DNA from: an uncultured Eubacteriales bacterium | Lineage (GTDB): Bacteria; Bacillota; Clostridia; Oscillospirales; Acutalibacteraceae | NCBI GenBank assembly: GCA_900540235.1 | Contig: UQEY01000011.1 | Coordinates: 1 to 47,254 of the forward strand | DNA: 47,254 nt | Direction of reading: 5' to 3' | Shown: positions 23,171 to 31,740 of the stretch, in pieces | How positions within the stretch are numbered: the first letter of the stretch is position 1 | Layout: the number at the start of each line of letters is the position of its first letter | Position numbers and translations under genes: made by a program | The notes under the pieces: model-generated | Seen by the model: only the letters and a program-made list of their open reading frames with translations | The model's database searches: none | What the model was told of the DNA's origin: nothing

Positions 23171-26100
23171 TGGCAGATGAAAACTTTGACAATGAATTTG
23201 ACGAGCTTGAAGATTTTGACTTTGACGAAGAAAATGAATCTCAGCCTATTGAAGAAGAAAGCGAAGAAAATCAAACGATTTCTTTTGATGAATTGAAAAA
23301 CAACAATACATACATACCGCCCGATGACGAGCAAAAGGACGAAAATTCTTTTGACGCAGAAAAAAATGACGAAGCCGTAAAAAAGAAAGTTAAAAAGCTA
23401 GGCAAAGCTAAAAAGGCAAAATGGTGGTGGCTGATTCCTCTTGCGCTCGTGCTTATTATGGTTGTCCTTTTTGTCGGCTGGCAGTTAAAGGGCAAAACAA
23501 AGCTCAATGTTTGTGTGCTTGATAAAACCGTTCTTGTTTCAACTGAGGATAACGATGTTGACAGTGACCTCGCTTACAGAAAGCATCAGGGCCTTTTTTG
23601 GCTTTTAAACCAAAAGAAAATAGTTAAAGATGACGGCAAAGCTTACGATTATAATAAAGATTATTTCGGCGAGCAGCTCAAAGATGACGGAACAAAGGGC
23701 AAGGAAAAATCACTCACTTCTCTTGATTATATTCCCGATTTGATGTACATTTCCGATGTTTACGGTGCGATTAACGATACCTACGGCTACTATAATAAAG
23801 AAGAAGCGTCCGGCTCGGGTTTTAACAGCGACGATATGTCCGTTGTGTCTTACGCTTATGAAAATAATGCGACTGTTGTGGGCGAAATGGAACTTTTTAA
23901 TTCCGATATGAGCGCTTCCGTAAAATCTCAGCTTGAATCTCTTTTCGGTATGAGCGAAACGGGTTGGGTCGGAAGATATATATATGAACTTCAAGATTTT
24001 ACCGATGTTCCCGATTGGGCACCGCCGCTTTATGAACAGCAGTCGGGTGTTGAATGGCAGTTCTCGGGTCCGGGAATTTTGCTTGTTTCAAATGAGGGCA
24101 AAATAATAGTTCTTGAGCAAAAGACAGATTTTAATTCTAAAAATCTTCTTCAAATATCAATTAACGAAAAGTATAAAAAAGAATTTAAAGGTGCAAAAAA
24201 GTGTAACTTTTATAACTGGTTTGAGCTTATTGAAGCAAACAGTTCAACCGAGTCGCTTGCAACTTTTGAATTTGATGTTAACGCAACGGGTATGGAAAAG
24301 CTAAAAGATATTTCTGCTAAACCTCAGTTTGTTGCAATAACAAGAAAAAAGAGTGAAAACAAGCCGAACACATATTATTTTGCAGGTGATTTTAACGATT
24401 ATGTAAGCAAAAAGAATTTTTATAAATTCCTCGGCTCGGATAAATTTTTTAAATTTCTTTCTTATGATAATCAAGGCGATATCAGTTATTTTTACTGGAA
24501 TTTCTACAACCCTTTAATGACATCGATTTTAAAAGAGGTTGAAAAGGAAAACGGTTCTCGCCATAACGATAACGAAAAAACGACTGAAAATAAAGAAAGT
24601 GTTTCAAAAATAAATAATGATAAGCTTGAAGTTAAAATTAACGGCAAGTGGCAGCAGGTTTACCTTAAAGCGCTCAGTTTGAATGCAAATAAACCGGGCG
24701 AAAAAAAGTACACGAGAGATTATTCCTATTATCAGTCGCTTATGGAGGAACTTGTGAACTTGGGTGCAAATTGCGTTAGGGCAAAAGATTTAATGCCGGC
24801 TGAATTTTACCGTGCACTCTACCAAAGCAATCAGGATAATAAGAATAATACGATTTATCTCATTCAGTGCATAACGAAGCCTGACGGTTTGGAAGCCGAA
24901 AATTACCTCAGTGACGAGGGTCTTGCAAAATGGCAGGAAAAGATTGAAACAGTAATCAAAGCAGTTCACGGCGACGGCAGTGTTAAAGCTACAAATATGC
25001 TTAGCCAAACAGCATATTTTAACGATGTTTCATCTTATCTTGTGGGAGTAATAATTGACCCCGATTTGAACGAAAACAATCAAAAAGCAATTCAAAAGTC
25101 AAATTCAGCGTTTAATTTCGGCGGTAAATATTTCACCGCTGACGGCGCAGTAGAGGGCTTGGCTGCTAAGCTTTGCGATATTGCGGAAAGTAAAAATGTT
25201 GACGCATACGGCTATAAAATTCCTGTGGGTATAAAAATTAATACAAACAGTATTGAAGGTTTTAAGTATGCAAAAAGCGAAGTTAAATATAATCTGTCGT
25301 CAATTTGTGCAAATGACGGGATGAAAGAATATTTCTTCGTTTGCATTGACGGTTCGCTCACTCAGTCAACTTTTGCTTCAAATGAAAAACATTACGGCGA
25401 AAAAACTTACGGCGACGCTTATGAAAAATATCTTGGCGAGGTTAAAAAAGCCGTGTCGCTGCCTTTACTTGTAAGCGGAATAAGTGTTTCAACAAATATT
25501 AGCGGTGCAACAGAATCTGAACAGGCAAATTCACTTATCGCAGGGCTTAATGCGTGCGACGGTGCAAATTGTATCGGCGGTGTTATTGATGACCTTAACG
25601 ATAACTGGTCGTCTGTTTCAAGCAAAATGAAGCCGTTTACCGTTCCTCTTTCAAATAATTATTTGTGGCACGATGTTGCCGATTCTTCGCAAACAACAGG
25701 TCTTGTTGCCGTTGAATCACCGACTCCGCAAACTTCCGATTTGGAATACTTTGACGATGATCGAATGCAGGGTATGTCCGTTTCGGCAAATGAAAGTTAT
25801 CTTTATATAAATTTAAGGCTTCTTGAAGAAATTGATTATTCTAAGGAAGAATTTTTTATCGGTATTGATACTTATCAGCGAAATGACGGCGACTACTACT
25901 ATTCAAAAGATTATACTCCTACATCGCTTTCAGGTATGGAGTTTGTAATCAGGTTTAAAAATAAGCAGGACGCAGGTCTTTATGTAATCAATTCTTATGA
26001 TAAAAATAAAGGAAACTATGCTTCAAAGGAAAGCTATACCGGTAATTATAACTTGGTGACAAAACTTAATTACGGCGGTTTCAGAAGCGGTGACAATCAG

Positions 26101-26415
26101 TTTTATACCACCGGCACAACCACTTATATCCGTATTGCTTGGTCACTTTTAAATGTTACCGACCCGTCGCAAAAACTTGTAATCAATAATGACGGCAAGC
26201 TTTCAAATCAAGTTAAAACTACTCAAACCAACGGCTTTTTGCTTTCGCTTATGATTGCGGATAAGTCAACGAAGGACCTTCTTTATATGTTCCCTGAGGC
26301 AAAGAAAGACCCGGGTTATAAGACTTTCAAATGGTCAACCTGGGAGGAAGTTACTTTTGAATATAGGGAAAAAGACGGTTTTTCAACTCTTAAAAAATAT
26401 TACGCATCCAAATAA
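23170..26415 (+). CDS. Membrane-anchored degenerate glycosidase-like protein
   Basis: A 1081-residue bitopic protein. Seen: a very acidic cytoplasmic tail (about 1-75), a basic stretch and one transmembrane helix (about 85-105), an unrecognised extracellular domain (about 110-460), a GH-A-like barrel (about 485-825), and a C-terminal beta-sandwich (about 840-1081). The last two domains align with the 743-residue protein at the end of the operon: IRIAWSLLNVTDPS here against IRIPWQLLNVMDPS there, and LPLLVSGISVS against MPIIVAEFGVP. In that alignment the candidate catalytic Glu residues are missing: GVIIDPD (about 626-632) replaces GIEWDP, and Gly770 replaces Glu370. I infer a non-catalytic glycan-binding or guiding role. 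The acidic tail could contact a cytoplasmic partner. Confidence 0.88.
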   Translation: MADENFDNEFDELEDFDFDEENESQPIEEESEENQTISFDELKNNNTYIPPDDEQKDENSFDAEKNDEAVKKKVKKLGKAKKAKWWWLIPLALVLIMVVLFVGWQLKGKTKLNVCVLDKTVLVSTEDNDVDSDLAYRKHQGLFWLLNQKKIVKDDGKAYDYNKDYFGEQLKDDGTKGKEKSLTSLDYIPDLMYISDVYGAINDTYGYYNKEEASGSGFNSDDMSVVSYAYENNATVVGEMELFNSDMSASVKSQLESLFGMSETGWVGRYIYELQDFTDVPDWAPPLYEQQSGVEWQFSGPGILLVSNEGKIIVLEQKTDFNSKNLLQISINEKYKKEFKGAKKCNFYNWFELIEANSSTESLATFEFDVNATGMEKLKDISAKPQFVAITRKKSENKPNTYYFAGDFNDYVSKKNFYKFLGSDKFFKFLSYDNQGDISYFYWNFYNPLMTSILKEVEKENGSRHNDNEKTTENKESVSKINNDKLEVKINGKWQQVYLKALSLNANKPGEKKYTRDYSYYQSLMEELVNLGANCVRAKDLMPAEFYRALYQSNQDNKNNTIYLIQCITKPDGLEAENYLSDEGLAKWQEKIETVIKAVHGDGSVKATNMLSQTAYFNDVSSYLVGVIIDPDLNENNQKAIQKSNSAFNFGGKYFTADGAVEGLAAKLCDIAESKNVDAYGYKIPVGIKINTNSIEGFKYAKSEVKYNLSSICANDGMKEYFFVCIDGSLTQSTFASNEKHYGEKTYGDAYEKYLGEVKKAVSLPLLVSGISVSTNISGATESEQANSLIAGLNACDGANCIGGVIDDLNDNWSSVSSKMKPFTVPLSNNYLWHDVADSSQTTGLVAVESPTPQTSDLEYFDDDRMQGMSVSANESYLYINLRLLEEIDYSKEEFFIGIDTYQRNDGDYYYSKDYTPTSLSGMEFVIRFKNKQDAGLYVINSYDKNKGNYASKESYTGNYNLVTKLNYGGFRSGDNQFYTTGTTTYIRIAWSLLNVTDPSQKLVINNDGKLSNQVKTTQTNGFLLSLMIADKSTKDLLYMFPEAKKDPGYKTFKWSTWEEVTFEYREKDGFSTLKKYYASK

Positions 26416-26429
26416 AAGGTGGTGAGATT

Positions 26430-27512
26430 TTGACATACGAACTCTTTGCTATTATAGGTATACTTGCCTGTCTTTTTATACTTGCGCTTGAATATCTTTG
26501 GCTTTACATTCTTGCAATCAGGCAGGAAAACAATAACAAAAAATATTCATCAGCGTTAAAAAAGAGTACAAAAATAGTTGACGCTTTAATGTATTCCCCA
26601 ACTGTATCGTCAAGGGAAAATGAGCTTAAATCACTTAAAAAGCTTGTAGGTGACGACAATAAAATACTCGATATGGTTTATGAAAAGGTTAACGAGTATA
26701 AGAAAAAGGATGACGGGCAATTTTACGCATCACGAACAGAAATTTTTGACGAAATTGACAGTTCGCTCAAGCCTGTTCAAATGTATGCCGAAATCTTGCG
26801 AAAAGGTAAAACGCATGACAGATGTTATGCTTGCAGGCGCCTTGCCGATTTTAACGGAGTTGACTATATTAACGATATAGGAAAACTCAGCGAGGATAAA
26901 AACCGTGCCCTTGCATACAATGCCGCAATGGCTCTTTCAACATTCGGTGACACCTCCCGTCTTGCAAAATATATTGTCAGTATTGAAAATGACCAAAAGT
27001 ATTCAACAAGAGTTGTGTTTGAACTTATATCGCATTTTACGGGCGATTTGGTTGAACTTGTAACATTAGTTCTTAAAAATTGTAACGAGCAAATGAAAGC
27101 AACAATTATTACTGCCGCCTCACCGTATGCGCTTAGTGAGTTTGCGGATGTTTACCTTGCCGGTGCTAAAAGCACGGATGATAATATGAAAATTGCCTGT
27201 GTTAAAGCGCTTTCGGGTCTTTGTGATGCTCGTTATGAACACGACTTAATAGTTGCGGCAAAAGATAAAAACTGGGTTGTTCGCATTGCGGCAATCAAAG
27301 GCTTATCACATTTTCAAACCAATGAGGCTATTGAAAATGTTAAAACCGCCACTAAGGATAAAGAGTGGTGGGTAAGGCAGGTTGCGGCTTCGTCGCTTAT
27401 CAATATGTCGGTTAAAATTAAAGATATCGACGAGATTATGAAAGGTTATGACCGATACGCCGCCGACGCCGTTAAAAATTCACTTTACAGAGAAATCGAT
27501 ATGAGGGAGTAA
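26430..27512 (+). CDS. HEAT-repeat membrane protein
   Basis: A 360-residue protein with one N-terminal transmembrane helix (about residues 5-30) and a cytoplasmic helical-repeat domain. Seen: HEAT/PBS-like units, e.g. YACRRLADFNGVDYI, AYNAAMALSTFGD, IACVKALSGLCD, VVRIAAIKGLSHF and WVRQVAASSLINM, spaced about 30-38 residues apart. Such domains are scaffolds for protein-protein contact. Its stop codon is immediately followed by the ATG of the glycosyltransferase gene (27513), so the two are made together, and I infer that it assembles or regulates the synthase at the inner membrane face. No c-di-GMP motif is visible. Confidence 0.9.
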   Translation: MTYELFAIIGILACLFILALEYLWLYILAIRQENNNKKYSSALKKSTKIVDALMYSPTVSSRENELKSLKKLVGDDNKILDMVYEKVNEYKKKDDGQFYASRTEIFDEIDSSLKPVQMYAEILRKGKTHDRCYACRRLADFNGVDYINDIGKLSEDKNRALAYNAAMALSTFGDTSRLAKYIVSIENDQKYSTRVVFELISHFTGDLVELVTLVLKNCNEQMKATIITAASPYALSEFADVYLAGAKSTDDNMKIACVKALSGLCDARYEHDLIVAAKDKNWVVRIAAIKGLSHFQTNEAIENVKTATKDKEWWVRQVAASSLINMSVKIKDIDEIMKGYDRYAADAVKNSLYREIDMRE

Positions 27513-28931
27513 ATGCCGATGGATATAATGGGTTACATAAGAACAGTAATATCGTTTTTTAACTATTTTTGTATGGCGTTTACTGTGCTTTTGAGTGTTA
27601 TTTATATACTTCAAATGATTATGTCTTTTATAAAAGTGCGAAAAGATTCAAAATCACTTCTTTCAAACGATTATGAAAGATATATGTACAGTGATAATTT
27701 GCTTCCTATTTCGCTTCTTATTCCGGCTTATAACGAGGAAGAAAATGTAGTTCAAAACATTAAATCACTTTTAAAAATGGACTATCCTAATTTTGAAATT
27801 ATCGTTGTTAATGACGGTTCAAGCGACAAAACGCACGAAAAAATTGTTGAAGCGTTTAACCTTTATCAAATTGAAAGTTCGCAAAAAGTTTCGATTCCTA
27901 CAAAAGAGGTTAGGGGAGTTTACTACAATGTTGACTATCCTAATTTGCTTTATATTGACAAGGAAAACGGAGGTAAGTCCGACGCTCTTAATGCAGGAAT
28001 CAACGCTTCTTCCTATCCGCTTTTTGCTTGCCTTGACGCCGATTCCCGTCTTGAAAAGGATGCTCTTTTAAAACTTTCCATTGAGTTTAACAAAGATAAA
28101 AATACCATCGTTGCGGGCGGTATAGTTCGTATTGCCAACGGTTCTGTTATTCGTGACGGTGAGTTTAAAGGTTTTTCTATGCCTAAAAGAATTATTGAGC
28201 GTTTCCAAATAGTAGAGTATTATCGTTCTTTCCTTTCAGGCAGGGTAAGTTGGGGTATTTCAAATTCTATGCTTATCGTTTCAGGAGCTTTCGGCGTTTT
28301 CCAAAAGCAGGCTGTTATTGAAGTCGGCGGTTACAAAACAAGCACTATCGGCGAAGATATGGAAATTGTAGTCAGGCTTCACAGTTATATGAGAAAGCAT
28401 AAGCGAAAGTATAAAATCATCTTTTGCGAAGATGCTGTTTGCTGGACGCAGGGTCCAATGTCGTTAAAGGATATCAGGGGTCAAAGAAGAAGATGGCAAA
28501 TCGGTCTACTTGATACTCTTATTTCACATAAAAATCTTTTATTTAACCCAAAGTACGGAACTGTCGGTTTGGTTGCCGTACCGTATTTTTGGATATTTGA
28601 ACTTTCGGGTGCGCTGATAGAAGTGCTCGGTTATTTTATAATTCCGTTTTCGCTTATAATGGGCGAACTTAACATTTTCTTTTTCGTCATATATTTTCTT
28701 TTGGCAACGCTGCTCGGCATCATGCTGTCAATCGGCAGTCTTATTCTTGAGCAGTATACAAAAAAGAACGCAATGACGGCAAAGCAGTATATTCTTATTT
28801 CTGTTTATGCAATTTTGGAAAATTTCGGATACAGGCAACTTATTACTCTTTTCAGAGTTGAGGGTATTCTTAAATATCGTAAGCTTCGCCAAACTTGGGG
28901 CAAAATCAAGCGAAAGGAGTTTGAGCAGTAA
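27513..28931 (+). CDS. Processive family-2 glycosyltransferase (polysaccharide synthase)
   Basis: A 472-residue membrane synthase that probably polymerises and extrudes a beta-linked glycan from UDP-sugars. Seen: N-terminal transmembrane helices (about 12-40); a GT2 domain with LIPAYNEEENV (69-79), Asp101 in NDGSSD, DAD at 175-177, GED at 280-282 (TED-type catalytic base) and QRRRW at 324-328 (QxxRW, the mark of processive enzymes such as BcsA, PgaC and HasA); and C-terminal transmembrane helices (about 345-430). There is no PilZ domain, so any c-di-GMP control must act through a partner. The 3' end overlaps the next gene by one base. The sugar is not readable from sequence. Confidence 0.95.
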   Translation: MPMDIMGYIRTVISFFNYFCMAFTVLLSVIYILQMIMSFIKVRKDSKSLLSNDYERYMYSDNLLPISLLIPAYNEEENVVQNIKSLLKMDYPNFEIIVVNDGSSDKTHEKIVEAFNLYQIESSQKVSIPTKEVRGVYYNVDYPNLLYIDKENGGKSDALNAGINASSYPLFACLDADSRLEKDALLKLSIEFNKDKNTIVAGGIVRIANGSVIRDGEFKGFSMPKRIIERFQIVEYYRSFLSGRVSWGISNSMLIVSGAFGVFQKQAVIEVGGYKTSTIGEDMEIVVRLHSYMRKHKRKYKIIFCEDAVCWTQGPMSLKDIRGQRRRWQIGLLDTLISHKNLLFNPKYGTVGLVAVPYFWIFELSGALIEVLGYFIIPFSLIMGELNIFFFVIYFLLATLLGIMLSIGSLILEQYTKKNAMTAKQYILISVYAILENFGYRQLITLFRVEGILKYRKLRQTWGKIKRKEFEQ

Positions 28932-31162
28932 TGAAAAAATATATCATTCCCGTAATTGCTACTTTTCTTGTTTTTGTCGTTTTGGCTCAAACGGGTCTGC
29001 TTCAGCCTTTCGGTATTCACGGCGTAACAAATCTTTTCGGTAAAGAAAAGAAAGAAAGCCAAAGTTCCGCCTCTCAGGAAGTTTATACCGACGATGACGG
29101 CATATCTTCCCGTTTCAAAACTTCGGGCGATTATTTTGAAGTGTATGAAAACGGCGAGTGGAAAAAGATTTTTTGGACAGGCGTTAACATAGGTGCAGGT
29201 GAACCGGGTATTTTTCCGGGCGAACTTACCATTTCTTATGACACATATTATAGGTGGTTTAAGTATATAAGTGAAATGAATTGCAATTCAATCCGTGTTT
29301 ATACAACTATGCGGCCTCAGTTTTATAATGCGCTTGCAGATTTTAATAAGCAGGCTGATAATCCGCTTTATCTTTTTCAGGGTGTTTGGGTAAATGAGGA
29401 AGATATTGAAAGGCTTTCGGATGTTTATGCCGAAAATGGAAAAATACTTGAGGGCTTTATTGAAGATGCGGTAACACTTGTTGATGTTATTCACGGCAAT
29501 GCAACTGTTGAGGAAACCGCAGGTGAAGCTTCGGGCACATATACTTCTGATGTTTCGCACTGGTTTGCAGGTTGGATACTCGGTATTGAGTGGGACCCTA
29601 ATCTTGTTGTTAACACCAATACTCAGCACCCTGACAAGGCAAGTTATGACGGCACATATCTTTACACTCAGGCGGCAACTGCGTTTGAAGCGTTTTTGTG
29701 TCAAGTCGGTGACGAGGTTATTAAGCACGAAACGGAAACTTACAAATTTCAAACTACCGTTGCCTTTTCAAACTGGATAACTACCGATTCGCTCACTCAC
29801 CCAAATGAGCCTCACGAGGATGAAGATAAAACGAGCGTTAATGTTGAAAATGTTAAGTGGCGAAATAAGTATAAACCGGGTATGTTTGCTTCATATCATA
29901 TTTACCCTTATTATCCCGACAGTCTTAATTATCAGGAAGATTACCTTAAAAATTACGATGAAGACGGTAATGTTGATACTTACAGCGCTTACCTTAAAGA
30001 TTTAAAACTTGCCCACACAATGCCTATTATCGTTGCCGAATTCGGTGTGCCTACATCTCGTGGGTTGGGACACAAAAGCGTTATGAACTATGACCAGGGC
30101 AGAATTGACGAAACGAAGCAGGGCAAAATTATTTCTAAACTGTTTGATAAAATTTATGAACAAAAATATGCCGGCGGTATTGTGTTTACCTGGCAAGATG
30201 AATGGTTTAAGCGTACTTGGAACAATGTTATGTTTGACATTGCAGACAGGCGTCCGTTTTGGTCTAATATTCAAACTACGGAGCAGTGCTTCGGTCTTTT
30301 GGCTTTTGACCCCGGCGAAAATGAGAGCGTTTGCTATGTTGACGGTGATGTGTCGGAATGGAGCGGTGATACTCCGGCTGTTTCTAACGAATACGGCGAT
30401 ATTTATGTTAAAAGTGACGAACGCTATCTTTATTTAATGGTAGACACTAAAAACAGTGATTACGATTTTAACACCGATACAATTTATATCCCTATTGACA
30501 CATTGGCAAATCAGGGCAATAAAACCGCAAAAGATTATAACCTTACATTCAATAAGGGCGCAGATTTCCTTATTATGATAAACGGCGCTAAAAATTCGCA
30601 TATTTATGTTGATAGGTATTATGACGCTTTCTATTATTATTTCATCAAATCTCGTATGCTTTCCGATATACCGGAGGATAAAGATTCGGACAAAAAGAAC
30701 AGCGGTGTGTTTAACCAAATGCGTATGTGCTACGGCTACCATCTTACCGTTCCCGGTTCAAACAAGGAAGTAAGCGACAAGGTTTATGAAACAGGTAAGC
30801 TTCAATACGGCAATTCAAACCCTGATTCAAAAAATTACACTTCGCTTACAGATTTCAGCTACAAAAACGGAAAGGTTGAAATAAGAATTCCGTGGCAGCT
30901 TCTTAATGTTATGGACCCATCATCTAAACAGCAAATGGATGACTTTTATGAAACTCAGTCTATAACTCCAAAATCTTTTGAAAGCTTTTCTTTTGGCTTG
31001 GGCGTTCAAAAAAAGGACAGTTCATCAGCTCTTAATATCAATATTGACGGCAGCTATGATTATGATACTTGGAATACGCCGACTTATCACGAAAGATTAA
31101 AGCCGGGTTACTATACTCTTCAAAAATATCTTGAAAAGTATAAGAAAATGAATGATAAATAA
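28931..31162 (+). CDS. Membrane-anchored GH-A-clan-like glycosidase with C-terminal beta-sandwich
   Basis: A 743-residue extracytoplasmic protein held by an N-terminal helix (about residues 4-25). Seen: a Ser-rich linker, a TIM-barrel domain (about 68-440) with FWTGVNIGAGEPG, SIRVYTTM, GIEWDPN (candidate acid/base Glu220), HIYPYYPD, and VAEFGVP (candidate nucleophile Glu370), then GGIVFTWQDEWF; and a C-terminal beta-sandwich (about 455-740) of the kind found in carbohydrate-binding DOMON/CBM9-like modules. The spacing of the two Glu residues and the HxYP strand fit retaining clan GH-A enzymes (GH2/GH5-like). Placed after the synthase, it may trim, release or transglycosylate the nascent glycan, as BcsZ and PelA do in other systems. 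It is the last gene of the operon. Confidence 0.85.
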   Translation: MKKYIIPVIATFLVFVVLAQTGLLQPFGIHGVTNLFGKEKKESQSSASQEVYTDDDGISSRFKTSGDYFEVYENGEWKKIFWTGVNIGAGEPGIFPGELTISYDTYYRWFKYISEMNCNSIRVYTTMRPQFYNALADFNKQADNPLYLFQGVWVNEEDIERLSDVYAENGKILEGFIEDAVTLVDVIHGNATVEETAGEASGTYTSDVSHWFAGWILGIEWDPNLVVNTNTQHPDKASYDGTYLYTQAATAFEAFLCQVGDEVIKHETETYKFQTTVAFSNWITTDSLTHPNEPHEDEDKTSVNVENVKWRNKYKPGMFASYHIYPYYPDSLNYQEDYLKNYDEDGNVDTYSAYLKDLKLAHTMPIIVAEFGVPTSRGLGHKSVMNYDQGRIDETKQGKIISKLFDKIYEQKYAGGIVFTWQDEWFKRTWNNVMFDIADRRPFWSNIQTTEQCFGLLAFDPGENESVCYVDGDVSEWSGDTPAVSNEYGDIYVKSDERYLYLMVDTKNSDYDFNTDTIYIPIDTLANQGNKTAKDYNLTFNKGADFLIMINGAKNSHIYVDRYYDAFYYYFIKSRMLSDIPEDKDSDKKNSGVFNQMRMCYGYHLTVPGSNKEVSDKVYETGKLQYGNSNPDSKNYTSLTDFSYKNGKVEIRIPWQLLNVMDPSSKQQMDDFYETQSITPKSFESFSFGLGVQKKDSSSALNINIDGSYDYDTWNTPTYHERLKPGYYTLQKYLEKYKKMNDK

Positions 31163-31217
31163 ACAGCAAGTATACAAAAAATTATTATTCCCGGTCTAAG
31201 TTTAAAACTTATTATGA

Positions 31218-31357
31218 TAAATTATAGTTTATCTTACGGGTCGTCGGGGACGCCGACCCCTACAAAAGTCCAAAATAATAAGACTACCGTAGGGGCGGAT
31301 ATTATCCGCCCGTATACAATGTGGCGAAGCCGTCAACCGATTGCAAACTATAATTTA
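31218..31357. mobile_element. MITE-like palindromic element, 140 bp
   Basis: Perfect 13-bp terminal inverted repeats TAAATTATAGTTT (31218-31230) and AAACTATAATTTA (31345-31357) flank two internal GC-rich hairpins: GGGTCG...CGACCC (about 31238-31260) and GGGCGGATA-T-TATCCGCCC (31293-31311). It encodes no protein. Size, terminal repeats and palindromic interior fit a miniature inverted-repeat or REP-type element. A 15-base exact match to its first hairpin recurs, inverted, at 45885-45899. Confidence 0.75.
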
Positions 31358-31426
31358 CAACACAAAAGCCACGGGGTAAACCTCAAGGCTTTTTCATAAC
31401 CATAATATCACCTCGAAAAATATCAC

Positions 31427-31494
31427 CATTATGACGCCATAATAACACCATTTTCGTTTTTCTGCAATATTTTCGCTATAATTTAGTCATAATG
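31427..31494 (+). promoter_or_regulatory. Promoter with flanking 9-bp inverted repeat
   Basis: CATTATGAC (31427-31435) and GTCATAATG (31486-31494) are exact inverted repeats on either side of a promoter whose -10 is TATAAT (31477-31482, weak -35 near 31453). The right half-site overlaps the likely start of transcription. This is a typical layout for autoregulation by the ribbon-helix-helix protein encoded next. Confidence 0.5.
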
Positions 31495-31524
31495 ATGTCA
31501 AAATAATGCTAAGAGGTAATAATT

Positions 31525-31695
31525 ATGGACGATAAATTAGTGAGATACACATTAAGAGTTGACAGACTTTTATTTAAAAAATTCAGATACATTGCTGAAA
31601 GCGAGGGTCGCTCGGCAAATAAAGAAATTGAGCAGTATCTTAAAAGACGGGTTGCTCAGTATGAAAAGGAAAACGGAACGATAGAAACTGAATAA
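31525..31695 (+). CDS. Arc/ribbon-helix-helix-type small DNA-binding protein, 56 aa
   Basis: A short gene with an AAGAGG ribosome site before ATG 31525. Seen: an N-terminal strand-like segment with alternating residues (LVRYTLRVDRLLF), then helix FKKFRYIAESEGRSANKEI and helix EQYLKRRVAQYEKE. This is the Arc/MetJ ribbon-helix-helix pattern, with the conserved helix-turn in 'AESEGRSANKEIEQYL'. No toxin gene follows; a terminator comes straight after. It probably represses itself through the flanking inverted repeat and may control other genes. Confidence 0.85.
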   Translation: MDDKLVRYTLRVDRLLFKKFRYIAESEGRSANKEIEQYLKRRVAQYEKENGTIETE

Positions 31696-31701
31696 AATAA
31701 G

Positions 31702-31731
31702 AAAAGGTGCCAAATTCGGCACCTTTTTTTA
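31702..31731. terminator. Bidirectional terminator, RHH gene / DivIVA-like gene
   Basis: AAAAGGTGCC (31702-31711) pairs with GGCACCTTTT (31718-31727), followed by T residues on the plus strand and a T-rich run on the minus strand. It serves two convergent genes. Confidence 0.88.
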
Positions 31732-31740
31732 ATATACTTA

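Larger units (their letters stand above)
31163..31524. other. Intergenic region with MITE-like element and operator
   Basis: No protein gene of normal length lies here; the 61-residue plus-strand frame at 31214-31399 is a translation of the repeat element. The stretch contains the 140-bp element (31218-31357), a promoter and a 9-bp inverted repeat before the RHH gene. No ordinary terminator follows the glycan operon; the GC-rich hairpins of the element may do that job. Confidence 0.6.

Noticed and set aside
27513..28931. PilZ domain in the glycosyltransferase
   Set aside because: No RxxxR or D/NxSxxG motif after the last transmembrane helices; the protein ends about 40 residues later.
31214..31399. 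61-codon plus-strand frame after the glycan operon
   Set aside because: It is a translation of the MITE-like repeat.
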